From Chloroflexota bacterium (GTDB lineage Bacteria; Chloroflexota; Chloroflexia; Chloroflexales; Roseiflexaceae): a stretch of 39,411 nt of DNA. A program made the translations under genes and the position numbers. This document shows, piece after piece, positions 22,066 through 30,515 of the stretch; the stretch's first letter is position 1, and each line of letters opens with the position of its first letter. Under the pieces are notes generated by a model. That model made no database searches. It had not been told where the DNA came from and was given only the letters and a program-made list of their open reading frames with translations. The DNA lies in assembly GCA_013388755.1 (NCBI GenBank), contig JACAEQ010000008.1:1-39411 (forward strand), read 5' to 3'.

Positions 22066-24996
22066 ATGGCAACGACATCCGCACCAGGGCCACAACCGCA
22101 ATCAGCCACATCCGGTGCCGCCTTCGGCCAGCGAGGTATCTGGTGGTCGCCCGGATCACTGGTTGGCGTGCTGCGCGTCGTCGGGCGGCGGCTGTGGAGC
22201 CACCTGGCGCTGATGCTGGCGATCGCCGTCGGGTTTGTCGTCGCCATCGGCCTGACGGTCAGTATCCCGGTGTATGCCGAAGCCACCGGGTACCGCATCC
22301 TGCGCGATGAACTGGCGCAGGGCGAGGCAGGCGCCAAACGCCCGCCGTTCGCCTTCATGTTCCGCTACCTGGGCTCGCAGTCGGGAGCGATCGACTGGCG
22401 TGATTATCTGCCGCTTGATGAGTATATGCGCACGCAACTGGTGGAGCGAATCGGCCTGCCGGTGACTGGCGAGGTGCGCTATGTCTCCACCGACAAGGCG
22501 CCGCTCATGGCCAGGAGTGGCGTGGGCAAGCCGCTGATCTATGTCAACACTGCCTTCGCGACCGACTTTGAGCAGCATGTCGAGATCGTTGACGGCGCGT
22601 TTCCCCGGGCGGCAGTCGCCGACGCGCCGATCGAGGTGTTGATCTCGGAGGATCTGTCGGGGCGGCTCGGCTTTCAGGTAGGCGAGGAGTACCTCATCCT
22701 GGGCCAGGCGAACCAGAAGGCGGCGCAGAGTTACCCGGTGCGTATCGCCGGAATCTGGCGCGCGCGCGATCCGGGCAGCGAGTACTGGTTCTACGAGCCG
22801 GTCACGCTCTATGATACGCTGTTTATCAGCGAAGAAAGCTTCCGCACGCGCATCACTGCCGTGAACCCGACGGCGGTCTATGTCGCGATGTGGTACGTGG
22901 TTGCCGACGGTAGCAGCGTGCGTTCAGCCGACGTGCCCGGCGTGCGCGCGCGTATCAGTCGCATCGGCACAGAGATTACCACCCTCCTGCCCGGCGCGCG
23001 CATTGATATTTCCCCGGCGCAGGCCCTCGCCGAGCACCAGCGCCAGGTCCGCCGGTTGACCCTGATCCTGACGATCTTCAGCATTCCGGTGCTCAGCCTG
23101 ATCGCGTACTTTATTCTGCTGGTCGCCGGGCTGGTCGTGCAACGCCAGAGTAATGAGATCGCCGTATTGCGCAGCCGGGGTGCCTCGCGCATTCAGGTGC
23201 TCGCCATCTACCTGCTCGAAGGTCTGCTCCTTGGCGCAGTCGCACTCGGCCTGGGCATGGGGCTGGGGCAGGCTGCCGGCCTCGTGATGACGTGGACGCG
23301 CTCGTTCCTCGATATGCAGCCGGGCGAAATCCTGCCGATCGGGCTGACGCCCGATGCCTGGCAGCGCGCCTGGCAGATGCTGGCGTTGCTGGTGACGGCC
23401 AGCCTGTTGCCGGCCCTGGGTGTGGCTCGTTACACGATCGTCTCGTTCAAGAGTGAACGCGCGCGCGCGACACGTAAGCCGTTCTGGCAGCGTATGTACC
23501 TCGATCTGTTGCTGCTGGTGCCGGTCTATTACGGGTATACGCTGCTGCAGCAACGCGGCACCGTTGCGTTCCTTGGCGCCGGTGCCGCCGACGATCCATT
23601 TGGTAATCCCCTGCTGCTGCTGGCACCGACATTATATGTCTTCACACTGGCGCTGGTGGCAACGCGCCTCTTTCCCTTGCTGATGACCGGCCTGGAATGG
23701 CTGGTGCGCCATATGGGCGGCGTGGCGACGGTGACGGCGCTCCGCTACCTGGCACGCACGCCAAGCGCCTATACCGGGCCGGTGCTGCTGCTGGTGTTGA
23801 CCCTCAGCCTGGCAACATTCACCGCCTCGATGGCGCAAACCCTCGACCGCCACCTGGTTGACCAGGTGTACTACGATACGGGCGGTGATCTCCGCCTGTA
23901 CGACATGGGCCAGGGCAGCGGGATCACCGGGCCGATGGCCGGGCAACCCGCACAGACGGCTGTCAATCCGGACAAACTCGACGAAGCGCGCTTCCTGTTC
24001 CTGCCAATCACCGACTATCTCACCGTCCCCGGCGTCGAGGCCGCAACACGCGTAGCGATCAGCAATGTTGATGTGGCACTCGCCAATAATCGTACACCGG
24101 CGCGGTTCATCGGCGTCGATCGCGCCGACCTGCCCGGGGTGGTGGTATGGCGCAGCGACTATGCCTCCGAGTCGCTTGGCGCGTTGATGAATCATCTGGC
24201 CGACGACCCCTCGGCGGTGCTGGTGCAAACCGCATTTGCCGCGCAAAACCGCCTGCGTATCGGTGACCGCTTCGAGCTCGTGATGAATGATCTGGACAAG
24301 AGTGTGCGTGTGCCGGTCACGGTGGCCGGGTACCTGAACCTGTTTCCGGCCATCTATCCGGGCGATGGCCCGTTCCTGGTCGGTAACCTCGACTATGCCT
24401 TCGACATGCAGGGCGGGCAGTATCCCTACGATGTCTGGTTGCGCCTCGCGCCGGGGGCCGACCGCGAGGAAATAGATCGCGGCATTCGCGAACTGGGGTT
24501 GCGCACCTTTGAACGTGGCTATGCGCCAGCAATCATTGTCACCGAACACGCGCGCCCTGAACGGCAGGGTTTCTATGGCTTGCTGTCGGTCGGGTTCATC
24601 GCCTCCGCGTTTCTGACAGTGCTGGGCTTCCTGTTCTATTCGGTGCTATCGTTCCAGCGACGCTTCGTCGAGCTTGGCATGTTGCGCGCCATTGGCCTCT
24701 CAGCCGGGCAACTCGGCGCGCTGCTCGCCTGGGAGCAGGCGTTGATTATCGGCGCCGGCATGCTCGGCGGCACGCTGATCGGTGTCACCGGCAGCCAGCT
24801 CTTCATCCCGTTCCTGCAGGTTCGGCGTGGGGCGCATGCTCAGATACCGCCATTCGTCGTGCAGATTGCGTGGGAGCAGATCACAATCATCTATGCCGTC
24901 TTCGGCGCCATGCTGCTGGCAGCAGTGCTGCTCACGCTGGTGCTGCTGCGGCGTATGAAGCTGTTCCAGGCAGTGAAACTTGGTGAAGCCATATAA
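22066..24996 (+). CDS. Large FtsX-family ABC permease (MacB/LolC-like, two FtsX domains)
   Basis: A 976-residue integral membrane protein. An N-terminal TM (~46-68) precedes an external domain (~70-340). A first FtsX-type TM cluster follows (~343-470: IPVLSLIAYFILLVAGLVVQRQ, EIAVLRSRGASR), with additional TMs at ~485-590 and a second external domain (~605-835). The C-terminal FtsX domain is at ~840-976 (LTVLGFLFYSVLSFQRRFVELGMLRAIGLS ... LLTLVLLRRMKLFQAVKLGEA). The coupling motifs 'E.a.LRa.G.s' occur in both halves, so it is a duplicated permease rather than the usual half-size MacB. It lies between the adaptor and the ATPase genes. Substrates of such systems are lipids, lipoproteins or peptides; the substrate here is unknown. 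Confidence 0.92.
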   Translation: MATTSAPGPQPQSATSGAAFGQRGIWWSPGSLVGVLRVVGRRLWSHLALMLAIAVGFVVAIGLTVSIPVYAEATGYRILRDELAQGEAGAKRPPFAFMFRYLGSQSGAIDWRDYLPLDEYMRTQLVERIGLPVTGEVRYVSTDKAPLMARSGVGKPLIYVNTAFATDFEQHVEIVDGAFPRAAVADAPIEVLISEDLSGRLGFQVGEEYLILGQANQKAAQSYPVRIAGIWRARDPGSEYWFYEPVTLYDTLFISEESFRTRITAVNPTAVYVAMWYVVADGSSVRSADVPGVRARISRIGTEITTLLPGARIDISPAQALAEHQRQVRRLTLILTIFSIPVLSLIAYFILLVAGLVVQRQSNEIAVLRSRGASRIQVLAIYLLEGLLLGAVALGLGMGLGQAAGLVMTWTRSFLDMQPGEILPIGLTPDAWQRAWQMLALLVTASLLPALGVARYTIVSFKSERARATRKPFWQRMYLDLLLLVPVYYGYTLLQQRGTVAFLGAGAADDPFGNPLLLLAPTLYVFTLALVATRLFPLLMTGLEWLVRHMGGVATVTALRYLARTPSAYTGPVLLLVLTLSLATFTASMAQTLDRHLVDQVYYDTGGDLRLYDMGQGSGITGPMAGQPAQTAVNPDKLDEARFLFLPITDYLTVPGVEAATRVAISNVDVALANNRTPARFIGVDRADLPGVVVWRSDYASESLGALMNHLADDPSAVLVQTAFAAQNRLRIGDRFELVMNDLDKSVRVPVTVAGYLNLFPAIYPGDGPFLVGNLDYAFDMQGGQYPYDVWLRLAPGADREEIDRGIRELGLRTFERGYAPAIIVTEHARPERQGFYGLLSVGFIASAFLTVLGFLFYSVLSFQRRFVELGMLRAIGLSAGQLGALLAWEQALIIGAGMLGGTLIGVTGSQLFIPFLQVRRGAHAQIPPFVVQIAWEQITIIYAVFGAMLLAAVLLTLVLLRRMKLFQAVKLGEAI

Positions 24997-25019
24997 CGTT
25001 CAGCTGCAACGGGTTCGTG

Positions 25020-26012
25020 ATGGAAGAACCACTCATACTGTGCGACAATCTGGTGAAGATCTATAAACTCGACGAGATCGAGGTCGTCGCGTTGCAAGGG
25101 CTTGACCTCAAGGTCCAGGCCGGCGAAGTAATGGCGCTGGTGGGCGCAAGCGGCAGCGGTAAGACGACACTGCTCAATGTGCTCGGCGGACTCGATCGCA
25201 TCTCGGCGGGGAAGGTCATCGTCGCCGGTAATGACCTGCTGAAGTTGAGCGATGCACAACTCGACCGCTACCGCCGTCGCTATGTCGGCTTTGTCTGGCA
25301 GCAAAAGGCGCGCAATCTGATCCCCTACCTGAATGTGGAACAGAATGTCGAACTGCCAATGATTATGGCTGGCGTCGCTTCGCGCGAACGGCGCGAATGG
25401 GCCGGCGAGTTGATCAACGCGGTTGGCCTGACGCCACGCCGGAACCATCGCCTGGCGCAACTATCCGGCGGCGAACAACAGCGCGTGGCGATCGCGATCG
25501 CACTGGCCAACCGCCCCGCGTTGCTGCTTGGTGATGAACCGACCGGCGAACTCGACTCGCATACGGCCGAGGTCATCTTCGAGATCTTCCATACGCTGAA
25601 CCGCCTGTACGGCCTGACGGTGGTGATCGTCTCGCACGATCCGCAGATTGCTCGCTTCGTTGACCGCGTGGTGGCAATCCGCGATGGCAAGACCAGCAGC
25701 GAAACCAAGCGTGTCTCTGCCGAGATGCAGGGGCCGGCAAATGGCGATGGCCGGCAGCATGCCGAGCATGTGTTTGAAGAACTCGTGATGCTTGACTCGG
25801 CGGGCCGGCTGCAGATCCCGAAGGAAGTGCGCGAGCGATACAATATCGGCGACCGTATCCGCATGGAAGAAACGCCTGAAGGGCTGGTGCTGCGCCCGGT
25901 CGCCGGTGCGGCGCCACCGGTCCGGCGGCTCACCGAGCCGGACGAGCCGCCGGAGGAAAAACCGCGCGGTATCAAGAAGCTCATTGCCCGCCTGCAGCGC
26001 CGCAAACTGTGA
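25020..26012 (+). CDS. LolD/MacB-type ABC ATPase with C-terminal AbrB/SpoVT-like domain
   Basis: A 330-residue protein. Residues 1-230 are a complete LolD-type ATPase: Walker A GASGSGKTT (42-50), Q loop VWQQKARNL, signature LSGGEQQRV (148-156), Walker B ALLLGDEPTGELD (167-179) and H-loop VSHDPQ. After a hydrophilic linker (~225-253), residues 254-294 match the AbrB/MazE/SpoVT swapped-hairpin DNA-binding fold (LDSAGRLQIPKEVRERYNIG, then D+I+MEETPEGLVLRPV). The last ~35 residues are Pro/Glu-rich and end in a basic tail (KKLIARLQRRKL). LolD-type ATPases are normally ~230 residues, so the extension is unusual. GTG at 25017 and ATG at 25020 are both possible starts; a ribosome site is not evident. 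A second, plain ATPase follows 66 bases downstream. Confidence 0.9.
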   Translation: MEEPLILCDNLVKIYKLDEIEVVALQGLDLKVQAGEVMALVGASGSGKTTLLNVLGGLDRISAGKVIVAGNDLLKLSDAQLDRYRRRYVGFVWQQKARNLIPYLNVEQNVELPMIMAGVASRERREWAGELINAVGLTPRRNHRLAQLSGGEQQRVAIAIALANRPALLLGDEPTGELDSHTAEVIFEIFHTLNRLYGLTVVIVSHDPQIARFVDRVVAIRDGKTSSETKRVSAEMQGPANGDGRQHAEHVFEELVMLDSAGRLQIPKEVRERYNIGDRIRMEETPEGLVLRPVAGAAPPVRRLTEPDEPPEEKPRGIKKLIARLQRRKL

Positions 26013-26078
26013 GGGTGGCGCGTCAGCCATCCCGATGCGCATCGAACCGCGTACATATGCGACATCAAGGATTGACCT

Positions 26079-26762
26079 ATGACCGCCACCTCCGCCGTTC
26101 GGGTCACGAATGTCAGCCGTTCGTATGTTGTCAACAGCGAGCGGGTGCTTGCGTTGCGCAACGTCAACCTGCATGTGGCGGAAGGTTCGTTTGTTGCCCT
26201 CATGGGCCGATCCGGGTCGGGGAAAACCACGCTGCTCAACATGATCGGTGGCCTTGACCAGCCGAGCGAAGGTGATGTTGCACTCTACGGTCAATCACTC
26301 AACGGTATGAACCAGGATCAGTTGACGCTGTTACGGCGTGAAACTATCGGGTTCATCTTCCAGTCATTCGCGCTGCTGCCGATCCTGTCGGCATGGGAAA
26401 ACGTCGAGATGCCGTTGCGCATCTCCGGCGTGCGCTCCGGGCGCGAACGACGCGAGCGCGCTGAAGCTGCGCTTGCGCTGGTCGGCCTCGAAAAATGGGC
26501 CACGCACCGCCCTGCAGAAATGTCAGGCGGGCAGCAACAACGTGTCGCCATCGCGCGGGCGCTTGTCTCGCGCCCACGCCTGCTACTGGCCGATGAACCA
26601 ACCGGCGAACTCGACTCGACCACCGGGCGCAACCTGCTCACCCTGCTGCGCGATATCGTACGTACCGAGGGGGTCACCCTCATCATGGCCACCCACGACC
26701 GGACGATCTTCGATTTTGCTGATGTTGTCTACCAGTTGCGTGATGGCCAGATCGTTGAGTAA
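26079..26762 (+). CDS. LolD/MacB-type ABC ATPase
   Basis: A 227-residue cytoplasmic ATPase of normal LolD length. Walker A is GRSGSGKTT, the Q-loop is FIFQSFALLPILSAWENVEMPL, the signature is MSGGQQQRV, Walker B is LLLADEPTGELD and the H-loop is ATHDR. It is the fourth gene of the export operon and probably pairs with the duplicated FtsX permease, perhaps as a heterodimer with the AbrB-fused ATPase just upstream; two ATPases and one two-domain permease would fit one asymmetric transporter. The gap to the preceding gene is 66 bases without a visible terminator. Confidence 0.93.
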   Translation: MTATSAVRVTNVSRSYVVNSERVLALRNVNLHVAEGSFVALMGRSGSGKTTLLNMIGGLDQPSEGDVALYGQSLNGMNQDQLTLLRRETIGFIFQSFALLPILSAWENVEMPLRISGVRSGRERRERAEAALALVGLEKWATHRPAEMSGGQQQRVAIARALVSRPRLLLADEPTGELDSTTGRNLLTLLRDIVRTEGVTLIMATHDRTIFDFADVVYQLRDGQIVE

Positions 26763-26823
26763 CATGCCGGCGCCTGGTTAACCAATCACAACGCTTTGTA
26801 AACTCCTCTTTACTTTGTGAAGT

Positions 26824-26852
26824 TTGACACAGCTTATTCATTGTGGTAGACT
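26824..26852 (+). promoter_or_regulatory. Promoter TTGACA-N17-TAGACT of ctaAB
   Basis: A perfect -35 (TTGACA, 26824-26829), a 17-base spacer and TAGACT (26847-26852), about 84 bases before the start of the CtaA-CtaB gene. This is the best sigma70/SigA-type promoter in the window. The -10 TAGACT recurs in the promoter at 37701-37729. Confidence 0.8.
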
Positions 26853-26935
26853 GCGCCGTGCCGCTACCTCACGGTAGAGAGCACTCCCTGATTATCCTGC
26901 TTCTGGCTACCCCGGCCTCAGGAGGACCAGCACGT

Positions 26936-28549
26936 ATGCGCAGTGAAATCGCGCGGATGACCCTGTCGTTTCGCCCCTACTGGTGGTTACTTGCTCTGGC
27001 GCTGGTTGCTTACGTCGCCGTTATGACCGCCGGCACGCTGACCGATCTGCATGGCGCGGTGATCAGCGGCGGCGCCACTGCGGCGCTTGGTGCGGCGCTT
27101 GCCGCGTATACCAGCATGCGCTGGGGTGTTGCGCCTGGCCGGCTGGGTGGCCGCGCCGCCAGCGCACGGCGCAATTATCTTGCCCTGGCATTCGGCACCG
27201 TCGGCGTGCTGTACCTGACACTGGTCGTCGGCGCGATCAACACCAGCGCCGGGGTGCTCTGGGCCTGTGGCACCTGGCCAGGGTGTGACGTCGCCAGCGG
27301 CGCCGCGGCGCTCGGCATGGCGCACCGTGGCATGGCCGGCGTTGCCACACTACTGATCGCGGCCCTTGCCGTGCAAACATGGCGCATCGGTCATGAGCGA
27401 ACGCTGCGGATCATCGCGAACGGGGCGCTGGGCTTGATGCTGGCGCAGAACCTCGTCGGCCTGGTGCAGGTGGTGCTGGCGCAGGCAGGCGAATCGCTGC
27501 CGGTCGGCGTGGCGCGGCTGGCACACCTCGGCCTGAGTTCGGCAGCCTGGGGCGCCCTGGTGGTCCTGGCGACGCTGGCGTTGCGCCGGCCGTTCCCTGC
27601 CGCGCTCCCGGCAACATCGCCGCGCACGGCAGACGTCGCGCGCCCCGGCGCAACCGATACGGTGCTGCTCGATGGGAAGCCTTCGCTGCTGAAGGATTAT
27701 GTCAGCCTGACCAAGCCGGGAGTGATCTCGCTGCTCATCCTGACGACGATTACCAGCATGTATATCACGCCCGCCGGCGCGCCGGAGTTGTCGCTGGTGC
27801 TGTGGACGGCGCTGGGCGGCTGGTTGATGGCCTCCGGGTCACATGCGATCAACTGCTATCTCGACAAAGATATTGATATCAACATGGGGCGCACCAGTCG
27901 CCGCCCGATCCCGAGCGGGCGCATTCCGGCCTGGCATGCGCTTGTCCTTGGTATTGCGCTTGGGGTGGTTGCATTCGCCATCCTGACCGTGTTCGTCAAC
28001 TGGCTCGCTGCACTACTGGCGCTCGCTGGCTTCCTCTACTACGTCTTCATCTATACCATCTGGTTGAAGCGCCATTCGAAGCACAATATCGTGATCGGCG
28101 GCGGCGCTGGCGCCTTTCCGCCACTCGTCGGCTGGGCAGCGGTCACCGGCACGATCGCGCCACTGGCGTTGCTCCTGTGGCTGATTGTGTTCTCCTGGAC
28201 ACCACCCCATTTCTGGGCGCTGGCGCTGATCCGGCAGAAGGACTATGCGCGCGCCGGTGTGCCGATGCTGCCAGTGGTGGCCGGCGATGACGAGACGAAG
28301 CGCCAGATTGTGGTGTATACGCTGGTCATGCTGGTGCTGACAGTATTGCCGGCGCCACTGGGGATGCTGGGCACGCCATACCTGGTGATGGCAGCACTCT
28401 TCGGCGGGTTGTTCTGGTACTATGCCGCACGGCTGCGTCGCGAGGGAACGACAACGGCCGCATGGGCGCTCTACAAGTATTCGCTCCTCTACCTCGCGCT
28501 GCTGTTTGTGGCGATGGTGGTAGATAGGGTTGTGTCGTTCGTTTTGTAG
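26936..28549 (+). CDS. Haem A synthase-haem O synthase fusion (half-size CtaA + CtaB)
   Basis: A 537-residue membrane protein joining two steps of haem A formation. Residues ~14-65 are two extra TM segments. Residues ~78-217 hold one four-TM CtaA unit: NYLALAFGTVGVLYLTLVVGAINT, a CGTWPGC loop (Cys111, Cys117), MAHRG with the likely haem ligand His130, and ARLAHLGLSS with His197. A linker (~220-250) leads to the UbiA-type prenyltransferase CtaB (254-537): NCYLDKDIDINMGRTSRRP (Asn306, Asp310, Asp314), the second motif at IYTIWLKRHSKHNIVIGG, and FSWTPPHFWALAL. CtaB farnesylates haem B to haem O; CtaA oxidises it to haem A. Bacterial CtaA usually has two such four-TM halves; only one is present, and the acidic residue three positions before the first His is Gly127. 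The start at 26936 follows AGGAGG. Confidence 0.88.
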   Translation: MRSEIARMTLSFRPYWWLLALALVAYVAVMTAGTLTDLHGAVISGGATAALGAALAAYTSMRWGVAPGRLGGRAASARRNYLALAFGTVGVLYLTLVVGAINTSAGVLWACGTWPGCDVASGAAALGMAHRGMAGVATLLIAALAVQTWRIGHERTLRIIANGALGLMLAQNLVGLVQVVLAQAGESLPVGVARLAHLGLSSAAWGALVVLATLALRRPFPAALPATSPRTADVARPGATDTVLLDGKPSLLKDYVSLTKPGVISLLILTTITSMYITPAGAPELSLVLWTALGGWLMASGSHAINCYLDKDIDINMGRTSRRPIPSGRIPAWHALVLGIALGVVAFAILTVFVNWLAALLALAGFLYYVFIYTIWLKRHSKHNIVIGGGAGAFPPLVGWAAVTGTIAPLALLLWLIVFSWTPPHFWALALIRQKDYARAGVPMLPVVAGDDETKRQIVVYTLVMLVLTVLPAPLGMLGTPYLVMAALFGGLFWYYAARLRREGTTTAAWALYKYSLLYLALLFVAMVVDRVVSFVL

Positions 28550-28633
28550 ACCTGTCGGGTCTTGTGAGACAATACATCAGAATAAGGGGATGACCTCTGG
28601 CGACAGGAAATCATCCTGAAGAACCGACAGGTC
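28549..28633. terminator. Long inverted repeat between convergent ctaAB and fhs
   Basis: GACCTGTCGGGTCTT (28549-28563) pairs with AAGAACCGACAGGTC (28619-28633), one mismatch in 15 bp. An inner pair GGATGA/TCATCC (about 28588-28616) can extend the fold. The outer arm begins at the last base of the ctaAB stop codon and the second arm ends 13 bases before the fhs stop. It fits a shared structural terminator or an mRNA-stabilising fold, without a T-run. Confidence 0.55.
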
Positions 28634-28646
28634 CCGTGCGTAACCC

Positions 28647-30341
28647 CTACGACAACCCTACCGTGTTCCCCGCTTCGTCAATATCAATCCGTTCTGCGGC
28701 GGGATGCGCCGGTAGACCCGGCATGGTGCGCATCTCGCCGGCCAGCGGGTAGATGAACCCTGCGCCGGCCGCCAGGCGTACCTCACGGATCGGGAAGACG
28801 TAGTCGGCCGGCGCGCCGCGCAACTTCGGGTCGTGACTGAGCGACAGGTGGCTCTTGGCCATACAAATGGGCAATTGACCATACCCCTGCTGCTCAAAAC
28901 GTTGTAACTGGCGCGCCGCTTCCGGCGTGTATTCGACCCGCGCCGCGCCGTATACCTTCGTCGCCAGCGTCTCGATCTTGTCGCGCAGGCTCATGTCGAG
29001 CGGGTAGAGTGGCGCAAATTCGCCAGGCTCATCACACGCTGCCATGACGGCCTCGGCCAGCGCCTGCCCACCGGCGGCACCTTCGCCAAACACGAAACTC
29101 TCGACCGTGTCGAATGCGCCTGCCTCGCCGGCCACCTGGCGCACTACATCCAGCTCTGACGGAAAATCGCCGGGGAAGCGGTTGATCGCGACCACGACCG
29201 GCCGGCCAAACAACCGGACATTGCGAATCTGCGCCGCCAGGTTCGCCGCACCCGCAGCAACATCCAGCGGGTTCTCGTCGGCCAGGCGCGGGTCGAGTGG
29301 TTTTCCCGCCACTACCGTGTACCGCCCACTATGCGCCTTGAGCGCCCGTACCGTCGCCACCAGCACAACGGCGTCGGGCGCCAGCCCCGAGACGCGGCAC
29401 TTGATGTCGCAGAACTTCTCGAAACCGATGTCGGCGCCGAAACCACTTTCGGTCACGACATACTCAGCGCAACGGATGCCGATCAGGTCGGCCAGCACCG
29501 ACGAATTGCCATGGGCGATATTGGCGAATGGCCCGCAATGCACCAGCGCCGGCGAACCTTCGAGCGTCTGGAGCAGGTTGGGCTTGATCGCCTCTTTCAG
29601 CAGCACCGTCATCGCGCCAGCCGCTCTGAGATCCTCGGCGGTCACCGGCTCGCCGGTGCGTGTCTGCGCCACCACCATCCGCCCCAGGCGCCGGCGGAGA
29701 TCGTGCAGGCTGGTGGTGAGCGCCAGCGCCGCCATGACCTCCGACGCGACCGTAATGTCGAATTGCGCCTGGCGCGGGCGCCCATCTTCTTTCTTCCCCA
29801 GGCCCACAATAATGTTGCGCAGCGCGCGGTCGCTTATATCAACCACGCGCGGCCAGGAGATGGTGTACGGGTCAATGTCGAGCTGGTTGCCATGAAACAG
29901 GTGATTGTCAATGATCGCCGCCAGCAGGTTGTGCGCGGCGCCAATCGCATGGATGTCGCCCGTCAGGTGCAGGTTGAATTGCTCCATCGGCACGACCTGG
30001 CTGTACCCACCGCCGGCCGCGCCACCTTTGATACCGAAGGTGGGGCCCATCGAGGGCTGGCGGATGGTGACCAGTGAACGCTTCCCCAGGCGGGCCAGCG
30101 CCTGCCCGATGCCGATGGTCGTCGTCGTTTTGCCCTCGCCCAGCGGCGTGGGGGTGATGGCCGTCACGACGACATAGCGCCCGCGTGGACGGTCCGCCAG
30201 ACGCGCCAGCGCCGCCAGGTCAACCTTCGCAATACTGCGACCGTATGGTTCAATGTCATCATCGGTCAGCTCAAGATCGGCGGCGACGTCACGGATCGGG
30301 CGCAACCGCGCCGACCGGGCGATGTCAAGATCGGAAAGCAT
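28647..30341 (-). CDS. fhs: Formate-tetrahydrofolate ligase
   Basis: A 564-residue cytosolic ATP-dependent ligase: formate + THF + ATP to 10-formyl-THF + ADP + Pi. The N-terminal region (SDLDIARSARLRPIRDVAADL) is typical. The P-loop is TPLGEGKTTTTIGIG (64-78), followed by RQPSMGPTFGIKGGAAGGGYSQ-like core residues (K/GG motifs), HLTGDIHAIGAAHNLLAAIIDNHL and LVATVRALKAHSG. The length is close to the ~557 residues of bacterial Fhs, so it is intact. The enzyme supplies formyl groups for purines and fMet or acts in folate-linked one-carbon routes; no other folate genes are nearby. The frame continues upstream to 30530, but the ATG at 30341 has GAGG five bases before it and is the right length. A TGCTATACT promoter element lies at 30394-30402. 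Confidence 0.96.
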   Translation of the reverse strand: MLSDLDIARSARLRPIRDVAADLELTDDDIEPYGRSIAKVDLAALARLADRPRGRYVVVTAITPTPLGEGKTTTTIGIGQALARLGKRSLVTIRQPSMGPTFGIKGGAAGGGYSQVVPMEQFNLHLTGDIHAIGAAHNLLAAIIDNHLFHGNQLDIDPYTISWPRVVDISDRALRNIIVGLGKKEDGRPRQAQFDITVASEVMAALALTTSLHDLRRRLGRMVVAQTRTGEPVTAEDLRAAGAMTVLLKEAIKPNLLQTLEGSPALVHCGPFANIAHGNSSVLADLIGIRCAEYVVTESGFGADIGFEKFCDIKCRVSGLAPDAVVLVATVRALKAHSGRYTVVAGKPLDPRLADENPLDVAAGAANLAAQIRNVRLFGRPVVVAINRFPGDFPSELDVVRQVAGEAGAFDTVESFVFGEGAAGGQALAEAVMAACDEPGEFAPLYPLDMSLRDKIETLATKVYGAARVEYTPEAARQLQRFEQQGYGQLPICMAKSHLSLSHDPKLRGAPADYVFPIREVRLAAGAGFIYPLAGEMRTMPGLPAHPAAERIDIDEAGNTVGLS

Positions 30342-30393
30342 ACATGCCTCTATGTTGCTGATGCGGCGGATACGCCATTGTGCCGCGCTCTGT

Positions 30394-30402
30394 AGTATAG
30401 CA
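30394..30402 (-). promoter_or_regulatory. Extended -10 TGCTATACT of fhs
   Basis: On the minus strand TGC plus TATACT (30399-30394), ~50 bases before the fhs ATG. The expected -35 position (30417-30422) has no TTGACA-like sequence but overlaps the first heptamer of the direct-repeat operator (30419-30459), so an activator could replace -35 contact. Confidence 0.5.
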
Positions 30403-30418
30403 GACGGCGTGGCCGCCC

Positions 30419-30459
30419 CTGTCACCATCCTGTAATCGCTCCTGTCACCGTGCTGTAAC
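30419..30459 (+). promoter_or_regulatory. Pho-box-like operator: four CTGT(C/A)A(C/T) heptamers in direct repeat
   Basis: CTGTCAC (30419-30425), CTGTAAT (30430-30436), CTGTCAC (30442-30448) and CTGTAAC (30453-30459) have start-to-start distances of 11, 12 and 11 bp. Paired heptamers one helical turn apart are the hallmark of OmpR/PhoB-type regulator sites; E. coli Pho boxes are two CTGTCAT-like heptamers with 11-bp pitch. The block sits in the divergent region of fhs and the alpha-galactosidase gene and points towards the latter, whose start is 57 bases downstream. Confidence 0.6.
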
Positions 30460-30515
30460 CACCTGCTGCTGACGTTGCCCGGTGCGCGCGCTACGCTGCA
30501 TGCAGGAGGAATCCT

